64,000 bases of DNA from positions 1,860,001 through 1,924,000 of the forward strand of contig NZ_CP020046.1 in the NCBI RefSeq assembly GCF_002028405.1, read 5' to 3'. The position numbers and the translations under genes are program-made. Below, in pieces: positions 17,189-25,561 of this stretch. This DNA is from Thiomonas intermedia. Its GTDB lineage: Bacteria > Pseudomonadota > Gammaproteobacteria > Burkholderiales > Burkholderiaceae_C. Within the stretch, counting starts at the first letter, position 1. Each line of letters opens with the position of its first letter. The notes under the pieces are model-generated. The model was not told the origin of the DNA. It searched no databases and saw only the letters and a program-made list of their open reading frames with translations.

Positions 17189-18777
17189 GAGTTGCTCCCG
17201 GGGTGGTGATGGGTGTGGGGCGACGTGTCCACCGCGCTGATCAAGGCCCAACTGGCCAACGCCGCGACCAGGGCGATGCCGGCGGCGCCGGCCAGCACCG
17301 TGGAGAAGCCGCCTGCGAAGCTGTCGCGGGCGATGCGCTGCAGGGTCTGCGCCGCCGACGGTGCCAGCCCAGTCAACATGGGGGCCATATCGCCGGCGAC
17401 AATGTGCGACACCATCGCGTGCGGGCGCGGCACGCCCGTGCCCGCAGCGGCGATTCCGGCGGCGAATTGCTGCCGCGTCTGGTCGATCAGCACGGCACCC
17501 AGCGCGGTGATCCCGGTGACAAGCCCGGTGAAGCGAAGCGTTGCGCCGATGCCAGACGCCATGCCTGCGCGCTCGGGCGGAATCACGCTCATCGACACCT
17601 TCGCGGTCTCGCCGTTGAGCAGGCCCGCGCCGCAGCCGGTCAGCGCCATGCCGGCGGCCACCGCGAGGTATCCCGCGTGGTCGAGGACCAGCCAGGCCGT
17701 GACGGCATTGCCGGCGGCCGTCACTAGCAGCCCGGCCGTGAGCAGCCCGCGCCCGGAAACGCGCGTGGCCAGCGCGGCGGCCACGCGAGGGAAGATGAAC
17801 AGCGGTAGCGCGAAGGGCATCATGCGCAGCCCGGCCGCGGCGGCGCCGAAGCCGAAGGCATTCTGCAAGTACAGCGGGAGGTAGGTCAGCATGACCTGCG
17901 CAGAAGCCGCGAAGCCCAGCATGGCGATGCTGCTGCCCAGGAAGGTGCGCTGGCGGAACAGCGCGAAGTCGACCATGGGGCGGACCTGGACGAGTTCCGC
18001 CACCACGTAGGCGACGAGCAGCGCGGCGCCAAGGGCGAGGCGCGAAAGGGTCGCATGCCCGCCCCAGCCGTCGACGTTTGCGTCGATCATGCCCCAGATC
18101 AGCGAGAACAGGCCGCTGCCGAACAGCACCATTCCGGCCAGGTCCATGCGCTGGGCGTCGGGGTCGCTCGACTCCTCGACCGCCGACACGCCGAGCGCCA
18201 GCAGGCCCGCGCCGATCGGAACGTTGATGAAAAACACCCAGCGCCAGCCCGCGCTCGCGGTGATGGCACCGCCCACCAGCGGACCGACGGCCACTGCCAC
18301 GCCGATCACCGTTCCCCAGAAGGCGAAGGCCCTCGCGCGGTTGGCGCCGCGGAATTCGTGGCCAAGCACCGCCAGCGCGGCGCTGAGCTGCAGCGCCGCG
18401 CCGACGCCTTGCAACGCGCGTGCCGCGTTCAACGCATCGGCGTTCGGAGCCATGCCGCACAGTAGGGACGCGAACGTGAACAGCGCGAGCCCGAGCAGCA
18501 GCAACCGGCGCCTTCCGAAGCGATCAGCCAGCGCGCCCATGGGCATCAAGCACGCCGCGAAGGCCAGGAGGTAGGAGCTGACCACCCACTCGATGTCGGC
18601 GAAGGAACTGCCCAGGCCACGCGCGATCGCCGGCAGAGACACGGCGACAACGTTGGCGTCCAGCATGATCATGAAGGAGACGCCCGACACGCACAGCAGT
18701 ACCCGCGCCGCACGTCCGCCCACCCAGCGCTGGTCCGCTAACGCCCTCGCCGCGGGAGCTTTCGTCTCTTCGTTCAT
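17185..18777 (-). CDS. DHA2-family MFS drug exporter (14-helix type)
   Basis: A 530-residue inner-membrane drug/proton antiporter. Motif A is GALADRFGRRRLLLLGLALF, and LDANVVAVSLPAI in helix 1 is the DHA2 hallmark. Helix 5 has VAVGPLVGGAITASAGWRWV. About fourteen hydrophobic segments are present. Both ends overlap neighbours by ATGA, so it is translated with the panE-like gene before it and tetR after it. Substrate is unknown; the repressor suggests an electrophile or antiseptic. Confidence 0.92.
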   Translation of the reverse strand: MNEETKAPAARALADQRWVGGRAARVLLCVSGVSFMIMLDANVVAVSLPAIARGLGSSFADIEWVVSSYLLAFAACLMPMGALADRFGRRRLLLLGLALFTFASLLCGMAPNADALNAARALQGVGAALQLSAALAVLGHEFRGANRARAFAFWGTVIGVAVAVGPLVGGAITASAGWRWVFFINVPIGAGLLALGVSAVEESSDPDAQRMDLAGMVLFGSGLFSLIWGMIDANVDGWGGHATLSRLALGAALLVAYVVAELVQVRPMVDFALFRQRTFLGSSIAMLGFAASAQVMLTYLPLYLQNAFGFGAAAAGLRMMPFALPLFIFPRVAAALATRVSGRGLLTAGLLVTAAGNAVTAWLVLDHAGYLAVAAGMALTGCGAGLLNGETAKVSMSVIPPERAGMASGIGATLRFTGLVTGITALGAVLIDQTRQQFAAGIAAAGTGVPRPHAMVSHIVAGDMAPMLTGLAPSAAQTLQRIARDSFAGGFSTVLAGAAGIALVAALASWALISAVDTSPHTHHHPGSNS

Positions 18778-19733
18778 GGCGTCGTCTCCGTCTGAGCCTG
18801 CGGCGCTGCGTCCAGCGCGTTCTGGTAGCGCCGCAGATGCACGTACGCGGCGCGCAGCAGAGGGGCGACCAGGCCGGCGCGCTGTGCATGACGATGCAGG
18901 TCGCCGAGGATGTTCTCGACCTCCACTGGGCGCTCCTGCTGCAGGTCTCGGTACATCGATGAGGTCAGTGCCGATCCTGCGGCTGTCAGTACTTCACGCG
19001 TGGCCTGCAGGAACGACTCGGAGGGAGCATCGCCAACCGCGCGGACCACCGCGGTGACTTCATCGAATAGTCCTTCGGCGAAGTCCTTGCCGCCCGGGCA
19101 GGCGACGACCTCGCCGATCGGTCCACGCATCAGGCAGGTGACCCCGCCGAGGCTGGCCAGAAGTATCCATTTCTCCCACATCTCGCGGCGAATGTCCGTG
19201 GCCACGCGAGACACGATACCGGTTCCCTGGAGGAAGGCATGCAGTTGGCGAATGCGCTGCGATTCGCCACCTTCGAGTTCGCCATAGGCCATTTCCTGCA
19301 GAGGGGTCAACTGGACGATGTCTCCCTCGTCGCTCAGCATGGTCGCCACCCTGAGGGTGCAGCCCACAACCTTGTCGGCGCCGAAGCGCACGCCGATGCG
19401 CTCAACGTGCTGCATGCCATTGAGCACCGGCAGGATCATCGTGTCAGGTCCGACGGCTGGCGCCATGTCGTCGAGCGCAGCCTCGAGTTGGTAGCCTTTG
19501 ATGGCTAGCAACACTGCGTCGAAGGGCCCGGCCAGTGTGTCCGGCCCGACCAGTCTGGGCTCGATCACGGTGTCGCCATGCGGGCTGACGATGCGCAAGC
19601 CGCGCTGCCGGAGTTGCCCGGCACGCCCGGGCCGCACCAGGAAGCTGACGTCGCGTCCGATCCCGACCAGGCGCGCCCCCACGTAACCGCCCGTGGATCC
19701 CGCGCCCACCACCAGAAGTCGCATCGTGTCCAT
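18774..19733 (-). CDS. Ketopantoate reductase family (ApbA/PanE-like) oxidoreductase
   Basis: NADPH-dependent 2-dehydropantoate 2-reductase family member, 319 residues. The Rossmann loop is RLLVVGAGSTGGYVGARL, the central LLAIKGYQLEAAL and VLNGMQHVERIG carry the expected substrate Lys and Asn region, and EKWILLASLGGVTCLMRGPI begins the C-terminal domain. ATG 19733 was chosen over a GTG at 19754 that would lie inside the operator palindrome; ATG 19724 is also possible. Being the first gene of a drug-export operon, it may act on another 2-oxo compound rather than serve pantothenate synthesis. Confidence 0.85.
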   Translation of the reverse strand: MDTMRLLVVGAGSTGGYVGARLVGIGRDVSFLVRPGRAGQLRQRGLRIVSPHGDTVIEPRLVGPDTLAGPFDAVLLAIKGYQLEAALDDMAPAVGPDTMILPVLNGMQHVERIGVRFGADKVVGCTLRVATMLSDEGDIVQLTPLQEMAYGELEGGESQRIRQLHAFLQGTGIVSRVATDIRREMWEKWILLASLGGVTCLMRGPIGEVVACPGGKDFAEGLFDEVTAVVRAVGDAPSESFLQATREVLTAAGSALTSSMYRDLQQERPVEVENILGDLHRHAQRAGLVAPLLRAAYVHLRRYQNALDAAPQAQTETTP

Positions 19734-19750
19734 GTTTGCCTTTGTGAGAT

Positions 19751-19813
19751 CCACGCTTGCATCAAGTGCAAGGCGTGGCTTGTTATATTATTAACATCAT
19801 ATAAAAGATCGAA
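19751..19813 (-). promoter_or_regulatory. Promoter and palindromic operator of the panE-like/MFS/tetR operon
   Basis: On the minus strand TTCGAT (19808-19813) and TAATAT (19785-19790) are 17 bases apart. Just downstream, 19751-19777 forms an inverted repeat, CCACGC-TTGCA and TGCAA-G-GCGTGG around TCAAG, a good candidate for autorepression by the operon's TetR protein. Confidence 0.6.
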
Positions 19814-19894
19814 ACTTCGTGTTTGAAGGTTTTTGCTGGCAGCACCAAACAGGCAGTCGACCAGCTTGTGGAGTCAACGCCAGGCCCAAATCCG

Positions 19895-20098
19895 CTAGTG
19901 GGTGTAGCCGTCACGGATCGTGTGCACGGCCTTGCGAATGATCACAAGGCCCGTGCGCCGAAGGGCATTGACGTAGGGGACCGCGTCCCCGCCAGGATTC
20001 AGGTCCTTGCTGGCAGACGGCGCTCGATGTCCGCTTTGTCCGAGTTGTCGGTGTCCGGGGTCGGCATTGAGCGACTGGTTTACCCACACATCAGTCAT
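19895..20098 (-). CDS. Small unassigned ORF
   Basis: A 67-residue frame starting MTDVWVNQSLNADPGHRQLG. Its ATG overlaps the stop of the preceding frame as ATGA, a sign of genuine coupled translation. I do not recognise a family. It lies in decayed accessory DNA and may be a remnant. Nothing else is seen between the operon promoter and this ORF. Confidence 0.3.
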   Translation of the reverse strand: MTDVWVNQSLNADPGHRQLGQSGHRAPSASKDLNPGGDAVPYVNALRRTGLVIIRKAVHTIRDGYTH

Positions 20099-20459
20099 CG
20101 GACCTTCGCGAAACCGAGCGGCTGCAGTGCGTCGAGAGCGCCTGTTCGCGGACGCAGAAAGCTGACGCCCGGGACGTTGAGGCCGCGTGCGACCGCTGGC
20201 GGCAGCGGAGCGGTCGTGGCCGCAAACCATGCCCATTGGCTGTTCTGGCCGACGAGCTGACGCCAACCGTCCTTCGGCGCTTCTGGGCCGCTAGCTCCCC
20301 CCGCGAGGGGAAGTGGCCCTGTCTGTCCTGGCGCGGTTGCCAACGGTTGGGGACCACGTCTGGAAGAGCAGCCCCCGAGACTTCTCACGCAGTCCCCCCT
20401 TGAACTTCCAGATCTGCGGACCCCCGCGTCCCACGAGTCCTCGGGCGGGACAGCCTTTA
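20095..20459 (-). pseudogene. Unassigned coding remnant fused to IS21 debris
   Basis: The minus-strand frame ends with a protein-like stretch (GWRQLVGQNSQWAWFAATTA, then GVSFLRPRTGALDALQPLGF) ending in an ATGA overlap with the next ORF. The upstream part reads as low-complexity junction sequence next to the istA fragment, so the 5' end of the original gene was probably lost. Family not recognised. Confidence 0.3.
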
Positions 20460-20460
20460 A

Positions 20461-20680
20461 CTGCATCTCCAGGCATCCGTCTTGAGCGTCGCCACCAGCG
20501 TCTCCTCGAGCGCCGAGAGCTTGCCCACCTGCTATGCCCGCTCATACCGCAGATCAACCGCCGCCAGCGCCTTCAGCCACTTCTTGACGGTGTTCCTCGA
20601 CAAACCCGCATTCTCGAGATCTCGCTGATCGAGGCCCTATCGCGCATCTTCATGCGCCTGACCTTGCCAATCATGTCCAT
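20461..20680 (-). pseudogene. istA: istA fragment (IS21-family transposase, N-terminal part)
   Basis: The minus strand reads MIGKVRRMKMRDRASISEIS, then after a one-base frameshift NAGLSRNTVKKWLKALAAVD, the classic IstA helix-turn-helix. A stop codon and a further stretch GKLSALEETLVATLKTDAW follow before the similarity is lost. The rest of istA and all of istB are absent. Confidence 0.75.
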
Positions 20681-20760
20681 AGTGATCATCTCGTTTGTCC
20701 CTGCCAAAACATTCAGCAGTCGCGCGATACACCCTGGTCAGTTTTCGGTCGGCGTCAACA
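20461..20760 (-). mobile_element. Partial IS21-family insertion sequence (left end only)
   Basis: Ahead of the istA remnant, the minus strand begins TGTTGACGCCGACCGAAAAC at 20760, which looks like an IS21-family terminus followed by ACTGACCA-type repeats. The element was later truncated near 20460. It lies upstream of an unassigned gene at 20897; the 136 bases between hold only stops and short frames. Confidence 0.65.
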
Positions 20761-20896
20761 CCACAGTTGCTTGTTTACGCAACCTAGCAGCGCCGCGTTG
20801 GCACGCGACATTGGCCTTGACCTACCGAGTTCGATACCAACCGCGCCAAGCCCGGCTTCACCGGACTCTTGCCTGTGCTGAAGCTCAACAGATGCG

Positions 20897-21613
20897 ATGC
20901 CGAGATGGCGCGTGACAGCTGCCCGCCAGCAGATTCCCCGCCTTCTACCGCCCGAGCTTAAGCTGCCCAACGCTACGTTCTCGACGCCCGACAAGCTGAA
21001 AGACAAGGTCACGCCCGAGCTGTTGGACTGGGCCGCAGATTATCTGGCGATCAGCCGGTCGTGGCTCGACGGTGTGGATGACATGCCCCACCTGATGGCA
21101 AACCACTACAAGGCTCCCGCGCGCTACCGCGACTGGCTCGCCAAACGGCTTGAAGCGGCGCCCGATGTGTCTCGCCATCTCAATGTCTGGAAAACTTGGG
21201 GGCAGGACATCCCAAGTGGCCACGGGCCGTTCTGTGTGATCTACGAGGAGGTTGCGGACGGCCTGGACGGTGCGGAGTTCTCCCGCTACTGGTTGTTGTC
21301 CGATCACTGGATTCTTGAGCACACACCCTGCCTTGAAAACCTGCTTGCGGTGATTGCGGTCGACGGTTCATTGGGCGTGTCGGTTTTTGGCATCGATATA
21401 CCGCTGACCCAGCTCCAGCAGCTGGAGGCCGGCAAGATGTTCATTCCCGACGTCGCGAAACACGCTCAAGGCAAGTGGTACCCGGAAGATCTGGTGAAGC
21501 CCTTGCCCGGGAAAGACTCGGAATGGCGCCAAGCCCTCTGGGCGGGCGCTCAAGTCTATCTTAACTGGGAACAGCAAATCGAGGGTGCTCAGAGCCACGC
21601 ATCCGGGCACTGA
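20897..21613 (+). CDS. Hypothetical protein, possibly 5'-truncated
   Basis: A 238-residue protein I cannot assign. The N-terminal part (TPELLDWAADYLAISRSWLD, then MANHYKAPARYRDWLAKRLE) looks helical and could be the tail of a helix-turn-helix region. The middle has a hydrophobic SVFGIDIPLTQL strand and a Trp-rich end (EWRQALWAGAQVYLNWEQQI). No signal peptide or membrane helix. The IS21 end lies 137 bases upstream, and a stop at 20879 blocks extension, so the original N-terminus may have been lost. No other gene is seen from 21614 to 21776. Confidence 0.55.
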   Translation: MPRWRVTAARQQIPRLLPPELKLPNATFSTPDKLKDKVTPELLDWAADYLAISRSWLDGVDDMPHLMANHYKAPARYRDWLAKRLEAAPDVSRHLNVWKTWGQDIPSGHGPFCVIYEEVADGLDGAEFSRYWLLSDHWILEHTPCLENLLAVIAVDGSLGVSVFGIDIPLTQLQQLEAGKMFIPDVAKHAQGKWYPEDLVKPLPGKDSEWRQALWAGAQVYLNWEQQIEGAQSHASGH

Positions 21614-21776
21614 TGAGCTTGACGACCTCTGCCTTGAGCATTGCGGCCGCCGCTAGGGGGCAGCTAACCGCGCTTTGGCCGAAATGCTGACGCCGGGCTC
21701 GGTATGGATAACGGATGGAACGCTCGAGCAAAAGTCCTTCAAGTGCTTTGATTTTTTTATTGAGCGATTGACTGCA

Positions 21777-21869
21777 TTTTGAGACTATGTTTCCCAGTTT
21801 CGATATCGTCTCGCTCTGAATTTTGAAAGTTTGTTTAGTCTTTTGAGACTTTGTTTTCCAGTCCCTCTC
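21777..21869. repeat. Right-end repeat array (three TnsB-site-like motifs, inverted)
   Basis: TTTTGAGACTATGTTTCCCA starts at 21777, TTTTGAAAGTTTGTTTAG at 21821 and TTTTGAGACTTTGTTTTCCA at 21841, all inverted relative to the left array. The last two are only 20 bases apart, like the closely packed sites of a Tn7 right end. The shared outer TCCCTCTCG ends at 21869, ten bases before the MBL start codon. Confidence 0.6.
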
Positions 21870-21878
21870 GAGTTCCTC

Positions 21879-22517
21879 ATGCTCCACTACCGCATCCTCC
21901 CGGTCACCGCCTTTGCGCAAAACGCTTGCCTGTTGTGGGATGACGCCACCCATGAGGCGGTCTTGACCGATCCGGGCGGCGAGCCCGATCGGTTGATGCA
22001 GGCGGTACGCGACGCAGGGGTGACGCTGCGCGAGATCTGGCTCACCCACGCCCATATCGATCACGCCGGGGCCGCGGCCGAGTTGGCCCAGAGCGCGGGC
22101 GTGCCCATCGTCGGGCCGCATCCGGCCGATCAGTATTGGATTGACGCCTTGCCGCAACAGGCACAGAGGTTCGGCTTTCCGCCCGCGCGGTCGTTCACCC
22201 CTGACCGCTGGCTGGCCGATGGCGACACCTTGCAGCTCGGCTCGCTGGCCTTCACCGTGCGCCACTGTCCCGGCCACACGCCGGGCCATGTGGTGTTTCA
22301 CCAGCCTGAGGCGAGGCGTTGCTGGGTGGGGGACGTGCTCTTTGCCGGGTCCATCGGCCGCACCGACTTTCCCGGCGGCAATCATCAGCAGCTCATTGAC
22401 AGCATCACCGGCAAGTTATGGCCCATGGGAGACGACACGGTGTTCATACCCGGTCACGGCCCGGAGTCGACCTTCGGCGAAGAGCGGCGCACCAATCCCT
22501 TCGTGGGCGGCACCTGA
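21879..22517 (+). CDS. MBL-fold metallo-hydrolase (YcbL/glyoxalase II-like)
   Basis: A 212-residue zinc hydrolase. The metal motif THAHIDH (about residues 51-57) binds the two metals with the His in HCPGHTPGH, the Asp in VGDVLFAGSIGRTDF and the His in IPGHGP. It is similar in size and motifs to YcbL-type glyoxalase II homologues lacking the long C-terminal glutathione domain, so its substrate may be S-lactoylglutathione or another thioester. ATG 21879 sits immediately outside the inferred transposon right end, so its original promoter may have been displaced. Confidence 0.88.
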   Translation: MLHYRILPVTAFAQNACLLWDDATHEAVLTDPGGEPDRLMQAVRDAGVTLREIWLTHAHIDHAGAAAELAQSAGVPIVGPHPADQYWIDALPQQAQRFGFPPARSFTPDRWLADGDTLQLGSLAFTVRHCPGHTPGHVVFHQPEARRCWVGDVLFAGSIGRTDFPGGNHQQLIDSITGKLWPMGDDTVFIPGHGPESTFGEERRTNPFVGGT

Positions 22518-22537
22518 CCGAACCCGCCGAAGAAAAG

Positions 22538-22561
22538 CGCCGCAGCCCGAGGGCTGCGGCG
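22538..22561 (-). terminator. Terminator between convergent MBL and BON genes
   Basis: CGCCGCAGCCC and GGGCTGCGGCG form an 11-bp stem. On the minus strand it is followed by GCTTTTCT, fitting termination of the BON gene; it may also slow + strand transcripts. Confidence 0.65.
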
Positions 22562-22637
22562 AAACACCCTCCCGAACCCATCGGGGGACAAGGCTGGGAG
22601 TGCGAGGAGCGCGGATCGGCGCGAGGGGACGGCTGTA

Positions 22638-22955
22638 TCAGTGAGGCCTTGCCTGCGAGGTGTGCGAGGGCGTTGCCGCCCTTTGCGCATGGCAACTGCG
22701 CCAGTCGCTGCACACCGCGTGTACGCCGTCGGTGGTGAATACCAGCCATTCCGCGTGCGCCCGCAGCCGCGCATCGCGCAGCGAGCCACAGAGGCGGACC
22801 AGGCCGTGCTGCACATGAATCTGGATGTCCAGCCAGCGCAGCGAGGTCTGGCTCAGGCGCTCCATGACCTGGGCGTGCAGCCGCCGGTCGGCCTCCTGCG
22901 GGTTTGGGGCGGCAGCGCGGGGCGTCGTGTCGGGTGGGGATGAAGGCATCGGCAT
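22638..22955 (-). CDS. BON-domain protein
   Basis: A 105-residue protein whose core ADRRLHAQVMERLSQTSLRW followed by IQIHVQHGLVRLCGSLRDAR and HAEWLVFTTDGVHAVCSDW matches a single BON domain, a fold associated with membranes or phospholipids. The N-terminal 20 residues are Pro/Ala/Ser-rich and the C-terminus is disordered. No signal peptide is visible. ATG 22955 was preferred because the longer frame to 23171 is proline-arginine rich and uncharacteristic. Confidence 0.65.
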   Translation of the reverse strand: MPMPSSPPDTTPRAAAPNPQEADRRLHAQVMERLSQTSLRWLDIQIHVQHGLVRLCGSLRDARLRAHAEWLVFTTDGVHAVCSDWRSCHAQRAATPSHTSQARPH

Positions 22956-23008
22956 GATCGTGTTGTGCTGGGCATGGGGAAAAGGCGGCCTCTGGCGAGG
23001 CGTTCGGC

Positions 23009-23206
23009 TCAATGCAGCAGGGTGTGCAGGGTTACCGCGGTCAGAAGGCCGGTGGCGAACGCATCGCCGAGGGCGCGGCCGCCCGGGCGGCTGGTCTGCA
23101 CCCGCTTGCGGCCGGTCCAGGCCCGTGCGCAGCTTGCTGCGATGATCGGTAGGCAGCGGTCCACAGAGCATGCGCAGAGCATGGCGGGCCAGTCGACGCG
23201 AAACAT
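23009..23206 (-). CDS. Small hypothetical protein
   Basis: A 65-residue frame starting MFRVDWPAMLCACSVDRC and ending FATGLLTAVTLHTLLH, with Cys-rich and hydrophobic ends. No family recognised; coding status uncertain. Confidence 0.25.
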   Translation of the reverse strand: MFRVDWPAMLCACSVDRCLPIIAASCARAWTGRKRVQTSRPGGRALGDAFATGLLTAVTLHTLLH

Positions 23207-23224
23207 CTCGGACGCCTGCGGATT

Positions 23225-23434
23225 TCAGTGTGCGGTCAGGCGCGGTAGCGTCAGCGGCAGCGCCGCCTGGTCATCGAACGGCTGCCCCGTGCCTTCGCCC
23301 GCGCGGCGCTGCGGTGATGGCGGCTCCGGCGGCCGCAGTTGCGCGGCGAGAACGTGCAGTTGATGCTGCATGGCCAGAAGCTGCGCCATGCGTTGCTCGG
23401 GGTGGAAGGCGGCGGTAGGCGGCGTAGGGGGCAT
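23225..23434 (-). CDS. Small hypothetical protein
   Basis: A 69-residue frame with GGAGAA just before its ATG. It has a Gln/Leu-rich helix (QRMAQLLAMQHQLHVLAAQL) that could be a coiled coil and a proline-rich tail. No family recognised. The 225 bases from 23435 to 23659 show no gene. Confidence 0.4.
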   Translation of the reverse strand: MPPTPPTAAFHPEQRMAQLLAMQHQLHVLAAQLRPPEPPSPQRRAGEGTGQPFDDQAALPLTLPRLTAH

Positions 23435-23659
23435 GGGGTTCTCCAGTCGGTGCCGACCGCGACGGCCATCGGCCCGTCATCCATTGCAATGCGCGTGCCA
23501 CGCCGTCCGCGCCCACGGAGAACGAGCGCAGAAGCAGCTTCGACGGCGATCCAGAGCTTCGGTTCGGGGCAAAACTGTCGGGCCCTGGCGACGGATTCTG
23601 CCGACGCATCGCGGACGCCTGATTTCACGGCGCTTTTTTGTCGCCGCGCGGCGACGCCC

Positions 23660-25024
<1,365 letters not shown>

Positions 25025-25033
25025 GGGGTCGCG

Positions 25034-25561
25034 CTAGCGGGTGCGGTTCTGCAGCTGGGTCTCCAGCGATTTGATCTGATCGATCTGCTTTTGCAGCGTC
25101 TGGGCGCTCTTCTGCGCCTGCTGCAAGGCGAGCTGCTGGGCGCAGCTGCGTTGCAGCAGGGCGATGAAGTGGCGCGCCTGGACATCGGAGGCGCGCGCCT
25201 GCAGACCTTCAAGCAAATTCTGTGCAAGTTCGGCGTCGCCCGCCTCGCCGCGCGCCAGCAGCAGCATGGCGAGCTGAACCTGCTCGGTCGGTGCGCGGCG
25301 TTTGCCCAGCGCGAGCAAGCGCGCGGCCTGGCTCTGGAGCGCCGGGCCCGCGGTCTGCGGGGTGTCGCGCAACAGCCGATTCACGGCGGCCTCGTCGAGA
25401 CGGTCGGTCTGCGGCGCGCTGGCCGGGGCAGCGGGCACTGCGGGCGGCGAGGCGATAGGCGGCAGGTCGGCGCACGACGACAGCGCCAGCGGCAGCGCGA
25501 GACACAGCACCGCCGGAACGAGGCGGACATGGCGGGACAGGATGAGGCGAGACACGATCAT
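25034..25561 (-). CDS. qseG: QseG-like lipoprotein
   Basis: A 175-residue protein with a lipobox-type signal (LCLALPLALSSC), an Ala/Pro-rich linker and a C-terminal coiled coil (QKSAQTLQKQIDQIKSLETQ). It lies between kinase and regulator, and its start overlaps the kinase stop by ATGA. In enterobacteria QseG links the kinase to the outer membrane; the same role here is by position and architecture, since sequence similarity is hard to judge by eye. Confidence 0.75.
   Translation of the reverse strand: MIVSRLILSRHVRLVPAVLCLALPLALSSCADLPPIASPPAVPAAPASAPQTDRLDEAAVNRLLRDTPQTAGPALQSQAARLLALGKRRAPTEQVQLAMLLLARGEAGDAELAQNLLEGLQARASDVQARHFIALLQRSCAQQLALQQAQKSAQTLQKQIDQIKSLETQLQNRTR

Larger units (their letters stand above)
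15123..21874. mobile_element. Degenerate Tn7-like element (inferred)
   Basis: The block is bracketed by inverted arrays of an ACAAAGTCTCAAAA-type motif, three copies at each end. The outermost copies also share CGAGAGGGA outside the motif. The motif resembles my recollection of Tn7 TnsB sites (AAAGTCTTAAA). A truncated TnsD/TniQ gene lies inside. No tnsA, tnsB or tnsC is present, so it cannot move by itself. The hexamer CCTCAT occurs at 15117-15122 and 21875-21880, each four bases outside the shared CGAGAGGGA; it may mark the target duplication, though Tn7 makes five-base duplications and no TGT terminus is obvious. Contents are decayed genes, an IS21 fragment and a resistance-type operon. 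Confidence 0.55.

Noticed and set aside
21561-21840. Minus-strand frame near the right end considered as a tnsA remnant
   Set aside because: Residues such as KIKALEGLLLERSIRYPYRA show no TnsA endonuclease motif that I can recognise.
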